Of a stretch of DNA of 7,128 bases, positions 1 through 5,967 are shown piece by piece. The stretch covers positions 1 through 7,128 of the forward strand of contig MWDY01000135.1 in assembly GCA_002070755.1 (NCBI GenBank). Reading direction: 5' to 3'. The first letter of the stretch is position 1. Each line of letters opens with the position of its first letter. The notes under the pieces were generated by a model. That model was not told where the DNA came from. It searched no databases and saw only the letters and a list, made by a program, of their open reading frames with translations. The position numbers and the translations under genes are program-made. This stretch comes from Spirochaetes bacterium ADurb.Bin110. GTDB taxonomy: Bacteria; Spirochaetota; Spirochaetia; Treponematales; Rectinemataceae.

Positions 1-6
1 GAATAT

Positions 7-21
7 CTCTCAAATTGAGAG
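7..21. repeat. Short inverted repeat downstream of the kinase gene
   Basis: Seven-base arms CTCTCAA and TTGAGAG flank a single A, giving a nearly perfect 15-bp dyad beyond the end of the operon. It has no T-run beside it, so it does not look like an intrinsic terminator. It could be a protein-binding site belonging to a neighbouring gene outside the window, or it could be chance. Nothing else in positions 1-178 can be called: I find no supported ORF, no RNA gene and no convincing terminator. Confidence 0.3.
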
Positions 22-178
22 CATTTCCTCTGCCTTATGATGCTTTATTGATAACGGTGTAGAATTGACGTTTACCTTATAGCTGTCATCATTGATAGAG
101 TTACTAGGAGTACAAAATAAGTAAACTCAATTGCCTTTTTGCATCTTCTGGCAAGATAATTCAAAAACTGAATAATTC

Positions 179-1120
179 TTATGAGCCCTCTTCCCCAGGT
201 ATAAAATCAAAGTACTTTTTTCCCCCCATCATATCTAGCGCATACCTTGCAGCGCCGAGGACGCCAGCGTAGTGGGTGCTTTCTGAAAAGCGGAAAATGA
301 CGCTTCTTTTTGGGTAAGGTGAGCGGAGTTTGGTGGTTACTTTGTCGAGGAGCAAGTTCTTTGGAAAATTCGACATGCCAAGGACGCCACCGCCAAGAAC
401 AACAGCATATGGGTCAAATATATTGATCTCGGTTGCAATGGGAAAAGAGAGCAGTTCTAAAAACTCGTCGATGAAAGGATCGTCGTAGTGGAGTTTAAAG
501 AAGTCTCCTATCGGGGCACCCGGATACTTTTCTGCGGAATAAGCGGCAAGCCTCTTGCCAGATGCGACTGTTTCGATGCATCCAATATTGCCGCAAGGGC
601 ATACTTCTTTGACTCCATAGATAGGAATATGGCCTAGCTCGCAAGATGCTCCATCGGCCCCCAAAAGAAATCTGTCTCCAAGCCACACTGAGTTGCCAAG
701 GCCTGTTCCTACATAGATGCCAAGAATTGGGTTCTTATCCTTGAGATCCAGTATTTCGATATCATTACGAAGCAGAAGATTCACATCCTTTTCCATGAAT
801 ACAGGGAAAGGAAATTGTGGCGATGTGATATGGACAAAAGCAATATTGTCCAGATTCGGAATGTTTGGCGTTTGAATAATGGTTGCCCTATCTTTAGAAA
901 TAACCGAGGGAAATCCGATGCAGAGCGCACTGATGGGTATCTTGCTTGAGAGAGCAAAAGCTTTGCTTTGATCGATGATATTTTGAATAAAATTGCCATC
1001 GTCATCGAGGCTTGTGGTGAGGATAGTTTTTTTCTTGATGATTACAAATTCCTGATCAACTATGCCCATTCTTATATGGGTTCCTCCCACATCAATACCT
1101 AAAATAGCTGCAGATTGCAT
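179..1120 (-). CDS. alsK: ROK-family sugar kinase, probable D-allose kinase (AlsK-like)
   Basis: A 313-residue ROK (repressor/ORF/kinase) family protein expected to phosphorylate D-allose to D-allose 6-phosphate with ATP in the cytoplasm. Visible motifs are the N-terminal phosphate-binding loop DVGGTHIRMG (residues 10-19), the probable catalytic Asp112 in EKDVN, the GTGLG loop (138-142), ELGH (161-164), whose His is a zinc ligand in the family, and the zinc-binding CPCGNIGCIE (174-183). The C-terminal LGGGV (242-246) fits the nucleotide-binding half. Length matches E. coli AlsK (about 309 residues), and stretches such as IGFPSVISKD and TPNIPNL resemble it closely. The ATG lies 2 bp after the TAA of the cupin gene, with a GAGG ribosome-binding site inside the end of that gene, so the two are probably translationally coupled. 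It is the last operon gene visible. Allose specificity rests on similarity and neighbours; another hexose such as allulose or glucose cannot be excluded. Confidence 0.85.
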   Translation of the reverse strand: MQSAAILGIDVGGTHIRMGIVDQEFVIIKKKTILTTSLDDDGNFIQNIIDQSKAFALSSKIPISALCIGFPSVISKDRATIIQTPNIPNLDNIAFVHITSPQFPFPVFMEKDVNLLLRNDIEILDLKDKNPILGIYVGTGLGNSVWLGDRFLLGADGASCELGHIPIYGVKEVCPCGNIGCIETVASGKRLAAYSAEKYPGAPIGDFFKLHYDDPFIDEFLELLSFPIATEINIFDPYAVVLGGGVLGMSNFPKNLLLDKVTTKLRSPYPKRSVIFRFSESTHYAGVLGAARYALDMMGGKKYFDFIPGEEGS

Positions 1121-1122
1121 GA

Positions 1123-1680
1123 TTATCTTTCCTCAAAACGATAGCCTTGGGTAGTATCTCTAAAAACTCGGTATTGAAAGGGATTTTTGATTACCGCTTC
1201 ATAATCATATCCTGAATTTGCAGGCCATATACTATAAAATAGGAGATATTGTTGAGGATCAATATTTACTGTCCTATGGTTCCAGCCAGCAGCAATGTAG
1301 ATAGCTCTACCAGGCAACAATTCCTCGAACCGAAATCCATTTTCACTTTGCATCAGCACCAAGCCATACCCCGCTATGCCGAGATATATCTCAGTACATT
1401 CTCTTTGCTTATGGCCATGCCCTTTAGTCATAAAGAATTCACCGTGATAGTCACCTGGTAGGATTTCTGTGATGCATTGCAGCAATTCACCAGGCTCTGT
1501 AGGTACATCTTTTCTAGATACTCTATAGACAATAGTTTCTAAAGTTGCGTCATCTTCATTGCTATTCCAATATCTATATAAAGATCGCATATCTTTTAAT
1601 CTCGTCTCGCTAAAATTGTCAGCTCCTTCGAGCGTGTGATTAACATTATCGATTCTTGTTACAAAAGGTAACTGTGTCAT
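1123..1680 (-). CDS. Cupin sugar-phosphate isomerase of the archaeal GPI type; candidate D-allose-6-phosphate isomerase
   Basis: A 185-residue single-domain cupin that aligns over its whole length, from memory, with the P. furiosus glucose-6-phosphate isomerase (about 189 residues). That family interconverts aldose and ketose 6-phosphates using a bound metal. The metal-binding cupin motif TKGHGH-x6-E-x-Y gives His88, His90, Glu97 and Tyr99, and the second cupin motif gives His135 in GWNHRTVN. PGDYHGEFFMTKGH and the WPANSGYDY tail are also family signatures. Trp152 and Tyr158 stand where the archaeal enzyme has Tyr and His. The gene sits between alsE and alsK, 19 bp after alsE and 2 bp before alsK, where an isomerase is needed because no rpiB is present. 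I infer it converts D-allose 6-phosphate to D-allulose 6-phosphate. Alternatives are an ordinary glucose-6-phosphate isomerase or an isomerase of free sugar. The start at 1680 is preferred because a GGAGGAG site lies 10 nt upstream. A longer frame opening at 1872 would overlap alsE by 173 bp and adds residues unlike any cupin. Confidence 0.8.
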   Translation of the reverse strand: MTQLPFVTRIDNVNHTLEGADNFSETRLKDMRSLYRYWNSNEDDATLETIVYRVSRKDVPTEPGELLQCITEILPGDYHGEFFMTKGHGHKQRECTEIYLGIAGYGLVLMQSENGFRFEELLPGRAIYIAAGWNHRTVNIDPQQYLLFYSIWPANSGYDYEAVIKNPFQYRVFRDTTQGYRFEER

Positions 1681-1690
1681 AACTTGCGTA

Positions 1691-1697
1691 CTCCTCC
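1691..1697 (-). promoter_or_regulatory. Ribosome-binding site that fixes the cupin start
   Basis: The minus strand reads GGAGGAG, ending 10 nt before the ATG at 1680. It lies wholly in the 19-bp gap between the alsE stop codon and this ATG. This favours the short 185-residue protein over the upstream in-frame ATG at 1872. Confidence 0.8.
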
Positions 1698-1699
1698 GA

Positions 1700-2392
1700 T
1701 TAGCATATCCAATTTGATAGATTTTCCAGTGCAGAATTAAAATTATCCAGCATTTTTGACCAAGCTTTTTCAATATCGCTATCGAGGCTGAATAATCCAG
1801 AGTTGCCCAGTACAAAGCCTTCCGATCCCGCGCGAATAAGATTCGAGAAGGTTTTAGCATTGCACGATCCATCGATTTCGATCTTAAAATGGTATCCCTT
1901 TGCTACTTTGAGATCTCTTACTTGGGAGATTTTTCGCAGGCTTTGCATGATAAACGGTTGCCCTGCAAACCCAGGATCGACCGTCATAATAGTCACCTTA
2001 TCAGCCAATTCATAGTAATCCTCAGCAGCGATAATCGGTGTTTCAGGATTCAAGACGACTCCGACCTTGCAGCCTTTTTTTTGCAGCGAATCGATCAGCC
2101 TAAAGGCTTTCCCATTTGTTGTTTCGGGATGAAAGCTAATCATATCCGCACCTGCATCGATGCAGAGCGTGCTGATAAGCACAGGATCCTCTACCATGAG
2201 GTGCGCATCGATGATCTTATTTGTCAATTTGCGAGCTTCTGAGATAAAAAACGGTGAAAGCGTGAGATTGGGCACAAAATGGCCATCCATGATATCGACA
2301 TGAAAGTAATCAGCGTGCACATCCAGGAATCGTATCTGATACTCAAATTGCGATAGATTCATACACATCAAGGAGGGAGAAAAGAAAGCCAT
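1700..2392 (-). CDS. alsE: D-allulose-6-phosphate 3-epimerase (AlsE-like, RPE-fold)
   Basis: A 230-residue TIM-barrel protein of the ribulose-phosphate 3-epimerase family, expected to convert D-allulose 6-phosphate to D-fructose 6-phosphate in the cytoplasm. The family metal and acid-base residues are visible: His31 and Asp33 in FHVDIMDGHFVPN, His64 in DAHLMV, and Asp174 in EIDGSCN. The phosphate-binding region includes VDPGFAGQPF (138-147) and GNSGL (196-200). It is closer to E. coli AlsE (about 231 residues) than to general Rpe: SPSLMCM, HADYFH, NLTLSPFF and HPETTNGKAFRLID all recall AlsE. The start has a good AAGGAG site with 8-nt spacing inside the 25-bp gap after the permease gene. An A8 run within the coding strand (2075-2082) is a possible slippage site. 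Pentose-phosphate epimerase activity is the main alternative, but the operon context argues against it. Confidence 0.9.
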   Translation of the reverse strand: MAFFSPSLMCMNLSQFEYQIRFLDVHADYFHVDIMDGHFVPNLTLSPFFISEARKLTNKIIDAHLMVEDPVLISTLCIDAGADMISFHPETTNGKAFRLIDSLQKKGCKVGVVLNPETPIIAAEDYYELADKVTIMTVDPGFAGQPFIMQSLRKISQVRDLKVAKGYHFKIEIDGSCNAKTFSNLIRAGSEGFVLGNSGLFSLDSDIEKAWSKMLDNFNSALENLSNWIC

Positions 2393-2417
2393 AGTAAAAT
2401 CTCCTTGCCTAATAATT

Positions 2418-3368
2418 CTATTGTTTGCTTGAAACTAGATGATCCAGGAAGACCGAAATAATAATAAGCGATCCCATAACGATCTGCTGATAGAAGGTCG
2501 GTACATTGAGAATATTGAGTCCATTATTGATAACACCAATTACAAGCCCTCCAATTACCACGCCCCAGATCCTCCCGACACCACCAAAAAAGCTCGTTCC
2601 GCCTATTATCGCCGAGGCAATCGCGTATGTTTCAAATCCAACTCCTGCAAGAGGTTCTGCTGCGCCAAGCCTTGCAATCATAACAACGCCCGCCAACCCA
2701 GCGGAAATACCAGAAATTGCAAAAGCGATCGACACATGCCTTTTTACTAGGATTCCATTATACCAAGCTGCAGACTTATTGCCGCCAATTGCATAGAGAT
2801 TGCGACCAGCTTTGCTCTTTGTCGTAAACCATGACATAATCGCAGCATAGAGAATCGCAATAATGACAGGAACAGGAATCCTCCATATCCAACCACCGAT
2901 AGACGACATATACGCAGGAGGCAATCCGTAGACAGGCCTTGCATCAGAGAGAATCAGCGTTAGACCTCGATAGATCGATTGCGTGCCAAGCGTAATAATA
3001 AAGGGATGAAGCCCTGTGGCGTTGACAAGAAATCCATTGAAGAGACCAAGCACAAGCCCAACACCAACGCCTCCTACCAGAATTGCAAGCCATATCGGTT
3101 GATGCGCAACAAGCATTTTCGCAGTAATAAGGCCTGTAAACGCCATCACCGATCCCACTGAAAGATCTATTCCCGCAATTAAAATTGCAAAGAACTCTCC
3201 AATCGCAATGAGAATGGTAATCGAACTCTGAAGCACCACCTGGGTCAAGTTGTCTGCGGTCAAGAAGTATTTTGGTGATAGAATTCCTATGAGAAGGATC
3301 AGAAATATTAGAATAACGAGGGTACCATATTTTTGCCAAAAACTCCGGAAACTACTCAGGGAAGACAT
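2418..3368 (-). CDS. alsC: Sugar ABC transporter permease, probable D-allose permease (AlsC-like)
   Basis: A 316-residue inner-membrane permease of the RbsC/AlsC type (BPD_transp_2 family), which would work as a homodimer with the AlsA-like ATPase. I count about ten hydrophobic segments, roughly residues 17-31, 43-64, 68-85, 92-117, 121-140, 162-180, 212-232, 247-264, 266-288 and 294-310. Family signatures are AGIDLSVGSVMAFTG (65-79), NGFLVNATGLHPFIITLGT (111-129), the cytoplasmic AIGGNKSAAWYNGI (193-206) that contacts the ATPase, and GGTSFFGGVGRIWG (256-269). Length is close to E. coli AlsC (about 326). The ATG is 21 bp after the ATPase stop, with an AGGAG site about 6 nt upstream, which fits co-transcription. 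Specificity for allose comes from the neighbouring binding protein rather than from this sequence, since rbsC, xylH and alsC permeases are hard to tell apart. Confidence 0.88.
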   Translation of the reverse strand: MSSLSSFRSFWQKYGTLVILIFLILLIGILSPKYFLTADNLTQVVLQSSITILIAIGEFFAILIAGIDLSVGSVMAFTGLITAKMLVAHQPIWLAILVGGVGVGLVLGLFNGFLVNATGLHPFIITLGTQSIYRGLTLILSDARPVYGLPPAYMSSIGGWIWRIPVPVIIAILYAAIMSWFTTKSKAGRNLYAIGGNKSAAWYNGILVKRHVSIAFAISGISAGLAGVVMIARLGAAEPLAGVGFETYAIASAIIGGTSFFGGVGRIWGVVIGGLVIGVINNGLNILNVPTFYQQIVMGSLIIISVFLDHLVSSKQ

Positions 3369-3389
3369 TGCGTTCTCCTCTCTATCGTC

Positions 3390-4925
3390 TTAGGAATAGG
3401 AACAGTGTGGCACTTTATGGGTTGCCGCATGGACTATTTTCTCTTCAGTGGCATCATCTGAAGAAAACTCTGCAGTGATGTGGCCATCGCTAAAAACAAG
3501 AATTCGATCGCTAATATATAGGATCTCTGGCAAATCAGAGGAAACAATGATGACCCCTTTGCCAGCATCGCAGAGCTGACGAATGATGTGATAGATCTCT
3601 GATTTTGATCCAACATCTATGCCCTTTGTAGGTTCATCAAAAATGAAAACTTCTGAATTGCTTGCGAGCCATTTTCCAACGAGGACTTTTTGCTGATTCC
3701 CGCCAGATAGTTCATTTATGTTCTGCATCACCGATGAGCATTTTATTTTAAGAGCAGCAGCCTGTTCTTCAGCAATTTTTTTATCTTGTTTAGAATTAGT
3801 AAGACCCCAAAGGCCTCCTAATTTTGAATTAAAAAGCTCATAGACGATAGAAATATTATGCATAATTGAGAAATTGCTAAAAAAGCCTGTCTCTCTTCTG
3901 TTTTCAGTGATAAAGGCAAGCTTATTTCTTAATCCACCATAAGGGTCTTTATGGTGAAGTGGCATTCCATTGAGGACGATTTGGCCTTCTCGAGGAACTA
4001 TTCCAAATATTGCTTCCATAAGCTCTGAACGACCAGAACCTATAAGGCCATAGAATCCCAAAATTTTACCTTCTTTGACATCGAAACTCACATCCTTTAC
4101 TCGTCCATCTTTTCGTGTGAGGTTCTGCACGGAAAGTATTGTTTTTGGGGTGGTAGGATTCAACCGACGAGGTAGGCGAGAAGTTCTATCCAAATCTCGA
4201 CCAACCATCATGGACACCATCTGATCGATCGTAATGCCTGCAACATTCTTCGTTCCGACATATTTTCCATCTTTCAAGACTGTCACGCGATCTCCAATTT
4301 TAGGAATCTCATCAAGCTTATGAGATATATAGATGATGCCAACGTCCTTCTTTTTTAGGTCTCTAATAATGCTAAAAAGATTGGCTGTCTCCTCGATGGA
4401 GAGCGACGATGTAGGTTCATCCATGATGATAATTTTGGAGTTTATCGTGAGGGCTCTTGCAATTTCGACAAGTTGCTTTTCGGAGATGCTAAGATTACGG
4501 ACAAATTCATCAGGGCTACGGTTCAAGCCCACTTCTTTGAGAATACTGGAGGAGCGATTTCTGAGCTCCTTCTTATCGACAACAGGAAGGCCTACAAAAT
4601 TTTTCTCAGGCAATTGACCAATATACAGATTCTCTGCAATGGATATTTCGTTGATAACACTTAGCTCTTGATAGATTATGGAAATTCCCTCTGATTTTGA
4701 AAGAGAAGGAGTAAGCGAATCAAATTTTTTATTATTGAGGAAGATATGCCCCGAAGTCGGCGAATAGACACCGCTCAAGATTTTTACAAGCGTCGATTTT
4801 CCTGCTCCATTTTCTCCAAGAATGACATGAACCTCGCCGCTTCTGAGCTCAAAATCGATATTGTCCAAAGCGACCACACCAGGAAATATCTTACATATAT
4901 TCTTCATCTGAAGAATTGTATCCAT
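3390..4925 (-). CDS. alsA: Sugar ABC transporter ATP-binding protein, probable D-allose importer ATPase (AlsA-like)
   Basis: A 511-residue protein with two fused ABC domains, as in RbsA, MglA and AlsA (E. coli AlsA is about 510), which would power sugar import from the cytoplasmic face. The N-terminal domain has Walker A GENGAGKST (37-45), a Q-loop YQEL (85-88), the signature LSISEKQ (145-151), Walker B IIIMDEP (165-171) and the switch His202. The C-terminal domain has a degenerate Walker A GLIGSGRSE (293-301, Arg in place of Lys), the signature LSGGNQQK (406-413), Walker B VFIFDEP (426-432) and no switch His (VSSD, 461-464). This asymmetry is normal for carbohydrate importers. The stretch AFITENRRETGFFSNFSI resembles AlsA. 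The ATG at 4925 is chosen because GGAG lies 8 nt upstream and the protein then begins like the family. An in-frame ATG at 4973 would add 16 residues encoded by the intergenic hairpin and lacks a ribosome-binding site. Confidence 0.9.
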   Translation of the reverse strand: MDTILQMKNICKIFPGVVALDNIDFELRSGEVHVILGENGAGKSTLVKILSGVYSPTSGHIFLNNKKFDSLTPSLSKSEGISIIYQELSVINEISIAENLYIGQLPEKNFVGLPVVDKKELRNRSSSILKEVGLNRSPDEFVRNLSISEKQLVEIARALTINSKIIIMDEPTSSLSIEETANLFSIIRDLKKKDVGIIYISHKLDEIPKIGDRVTVLKDGKYVGTKNVAGITIDQMVSMMVGRDLDRTSRLPRRLNPTTPKTILSVQNLTRKDGRVKDVSFDVKEGKILGFYGLIGSGRSELMEAIFGIVPREGQIVLNGMPLHHKDPYGGLRNKLAFITENRRETGFFSNFSIMHNISIVYELFNSKLGGLWGLTNSKQDKKIAEEQAAALKIKCSSVMQNINELSGGNQQKVLVGKWLASNSEVFIFDEPTKGIDVGSKSEIYHIIRQLCDAGKGVIIVSSDLPEILYISDRILVFSDGHITAEFSSDDATEEKIVHAATHKVPHCSYS

Positions 4926-4933
4926 AATTCCTT

Positions 4934-4937
4934 CTCC
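4934..4937 (-). promoter_or_regulatory. Ribosome-binding site of the ATPase gene
   Basis: GGAG on the minus strand lies 8 nt before the ATG at 4925 and only 3 nt after the base of the intergenic hairpin. It supports that ATG over the in-frame ATG at 4973. Its nearness to the hairpin could limit ribosome access. Confidence 0.65.
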
Positions 4938-4940
4938 ACA

Positions 4941-4971
4941 GGTGCCATGGTAAAGACGCCGCCATGGCACC
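4941..4971 (-). repeat. Strong stem-loop between the binding-protein and ATPase genes
   Basis: Perfect 10-bp arms GGTGCCATGG and CCATGGCACC flank an 11-nt loop. No T-run follows on the minus strand, so this is unlikely to be a simple intrinsic terminator. It begins 12 nt after the stop codon of the binding-protein gene and ends 3 nt before the Shine-Dalgarno of the ATPase gene. Hairpins in this position are known in binding-protein transport operons, where they protect the upstream mRNA from 3' exonucleases and so keep the binding protein in excess. That role here is inferred. Confidence 0.8.
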
Positions 4972-4983
4972 AAAAGTCAGATC

Positions 4984-5925
4984 TTACTTTGTGATGAGCT
5001 TAGAATCAACAGCGATAAAGAGAGGCTCATCATTCAATGGAATTTGCTTGCCGGATTTTACCGCAGCAATGAGCTGGCGAAGACCTTCCGCACCAACTGC
5101 AGCAGGGTCTTGTGCAACCGTTGCTGCAAGCTTTCCAGCCTTTACCATATCGACTGCTTCTGGATCGCCATCGGTACCGACAACGAGAATCGATTTTCCA
5201 GAATTGATCACTGCCTGCATTGCACCGAGCGCCATTGTATCATTGGCGCAATAGATTGCTTTGAGGTTCGGGAAGCGCTGAATAATATTGGTAGCAACAT
5301 CGAGCGCTTTGATTCTATCCCAATCGGCAGGCTGACTTGCAACAAGCTTGAATCCAGGAGTACTGGTAAACACGGATGCAGCGCCACTCTTGCGATCCTC
5401 TCCCGATGCAGCACCAGCTCTTCCCTCAATAATCGCAACCTCTCCGCCTTTTGGACCGACTTGTTGGACGATAAAATTGGCTGCTTTTGCACCGACAGCC
5501 TTGTTATCGGTCGTGACGAATGCAAAGATATTCGCTCCTGCGCTCTTGAGGGCAGCCATATCGACCTTTTCATCGACATTGACCAACTTGATTCCTTTTT
5601 TATATGCCTGTGCCGCAGGCTGAATAAGGTTGACCGGTGAAATGGGCGCAAAGGCAATACCATCATAGCCCTTATTCAAAAGATTCTCGAACTGCTGGAG
5701 CTGGCCTTGTGTGTCGTCTTCCGACTGCACAGCAAAGATATCGACAGTCACATTTTGTTTCTTTGCTTCCGCCTGAATACCTTCCTTCATCGTGACCCAG
5801 AATGGATTTGCGAGCGTCTTGAGAATAAACGCAAAGCGCGGATTTGCCTCCTGAGCACTTACACCTGATACAAAGGCTAATGCAAGCATTAGTCCCATCA
5901 AAAGATGAATAGATTTACGTTTCAT
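4984..5925 (-). CDS. alsB: Periplasmic sugar-binding protein, probable D-allose-binding protein (AlsB-like)
   Basis: A 313-residue periplasmic-binding protein (Peripla_BP_4 type) that would capture D-allose and deliver it to the AlsC-AlsA complex. Residues 1-24 are a Sec signal peptide: MKRK, a hydrophobic core, then VSA before QE. There is no lipobox Cys, so the protein is probably soluble in the periplasm. The mature part closely resembles E. coli AlsB: FILKTLANPFWV (33-44), GIAFAPISPVNL (89-100), LVNVDEKVDM (114-123), VAIIEGRAG (163-171), a long identical block ASQPADWDRIKALDVATN (196-213), IYCANDTMA (224-232) and VVGTDGDPEA (248-257). Likely sugar contacts by analogy with sugar-binding proteins of this type are Lys36, Phe42, Trp43, Asp118, Arg178, Asn228, Asp252 and Gln272. 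The ATG at 5925 has an AGGAGG site 6 nt upstream; an in-frame ATG at 5952 has none and would put basic residues before the signal peptide. It lies 42 bp after the regulator stop and is followed by a strong hairpin. Confidence 0.92.
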   Translation of the reverse strand: MKRKSIHLLMGLMLALAFVSGVSAQEANPRFAFILKTLANPFWVTMKEGIQAEAKKQNVTVDIFAVQSEDDTQGQLQQFENLLNKGYDGIAFAPISPVNLIQPAAQAYKKGIKLVNVDEKVDMAALKSAGANIFAFVTTDNKAVGAKAANFIVQQVGPKGGEVAIIEGRAGAASGEDRKSGAASVFTSTPGFKLVASQPADWDRIKALDVATNIIQRFPNLKAIYCANDTMALGAMQAVINSGKSILVVGTDGDPEAVDMVKAGKLAATVAQDPAAVGAEGLRQLIAAVKSGKQIPLNDEPLFIAVDSKLITK

Positions 5926-5931
5926 CTTTTT

Positions 5932-5937
5932 CCTCCT
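5932..5937 (-). promoter_or_regulatory. Strong ribosome-binding site that fixes the binding-protein start
   Basis: A full AGGAGG lies 6 nt before the ATG at 5925, the best Shine-Dalgarno in the window and in line with high expression of a binding protein. It lies inside the frame that would begin at the upstream ATG (5952), which argues against that longer start. Confidence 0.85.
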
Positions 5938-5967
5938 ATAAAAGGATTTCATTCTGCGTACTGCAGA

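Noticed and set aside
131..154. Possible terminator stem TTGCC/GGCAA after the kinase gene
   Set aside because: Only 5 bp with a 14-nt loop, and no continuous T-run follows on the minus strand.
1681..1872. N-terminal extension of the cupin frame to an ATG at 1872 (249 residues in total)
   Set aside because: It overlaps the 3' part of the epimerase gene by 173 bp, its residues do not look like a cupin, and a strong ribosome-binding site directly precedes the ATG at 1680.
2088..2097. GAATCGAT inside alsE as an auxiliary LacI-type operator
   Set aside because: Only eight bases match the 16-bp operator, and ATCGAT-like words are frequent in this window, so chance is enough.
1889..2242. Plus-strand open frame of 117 codons opposite alsE
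   Set aside because: It is a shadow of the epimerase gene with no recognisable protein features.
4926..4973. N-terminal extension of the ATPase to an ATG at 4973
   Set aside because: The extra 16 residues are encoded by the intergenic hairpin and the ribosome-binding site of the next ATG. The family begins at the later start.
5044..5640. Plus-strand open frame of 198 codons opposite the binding-protein gene
   Set aside because: It is antisense to a strongly conserved gene, its translation is rich in Cys, Arg and Ser with no domain, and it has no promoter or ribosome-binding support.
5926..5952. N-terminal extension of the binding protein to an ATG at 5952
   Set aside because: No ribosome-binding site precedes it, and the extension covers the AGGAGG that serves the ATG at 5925.
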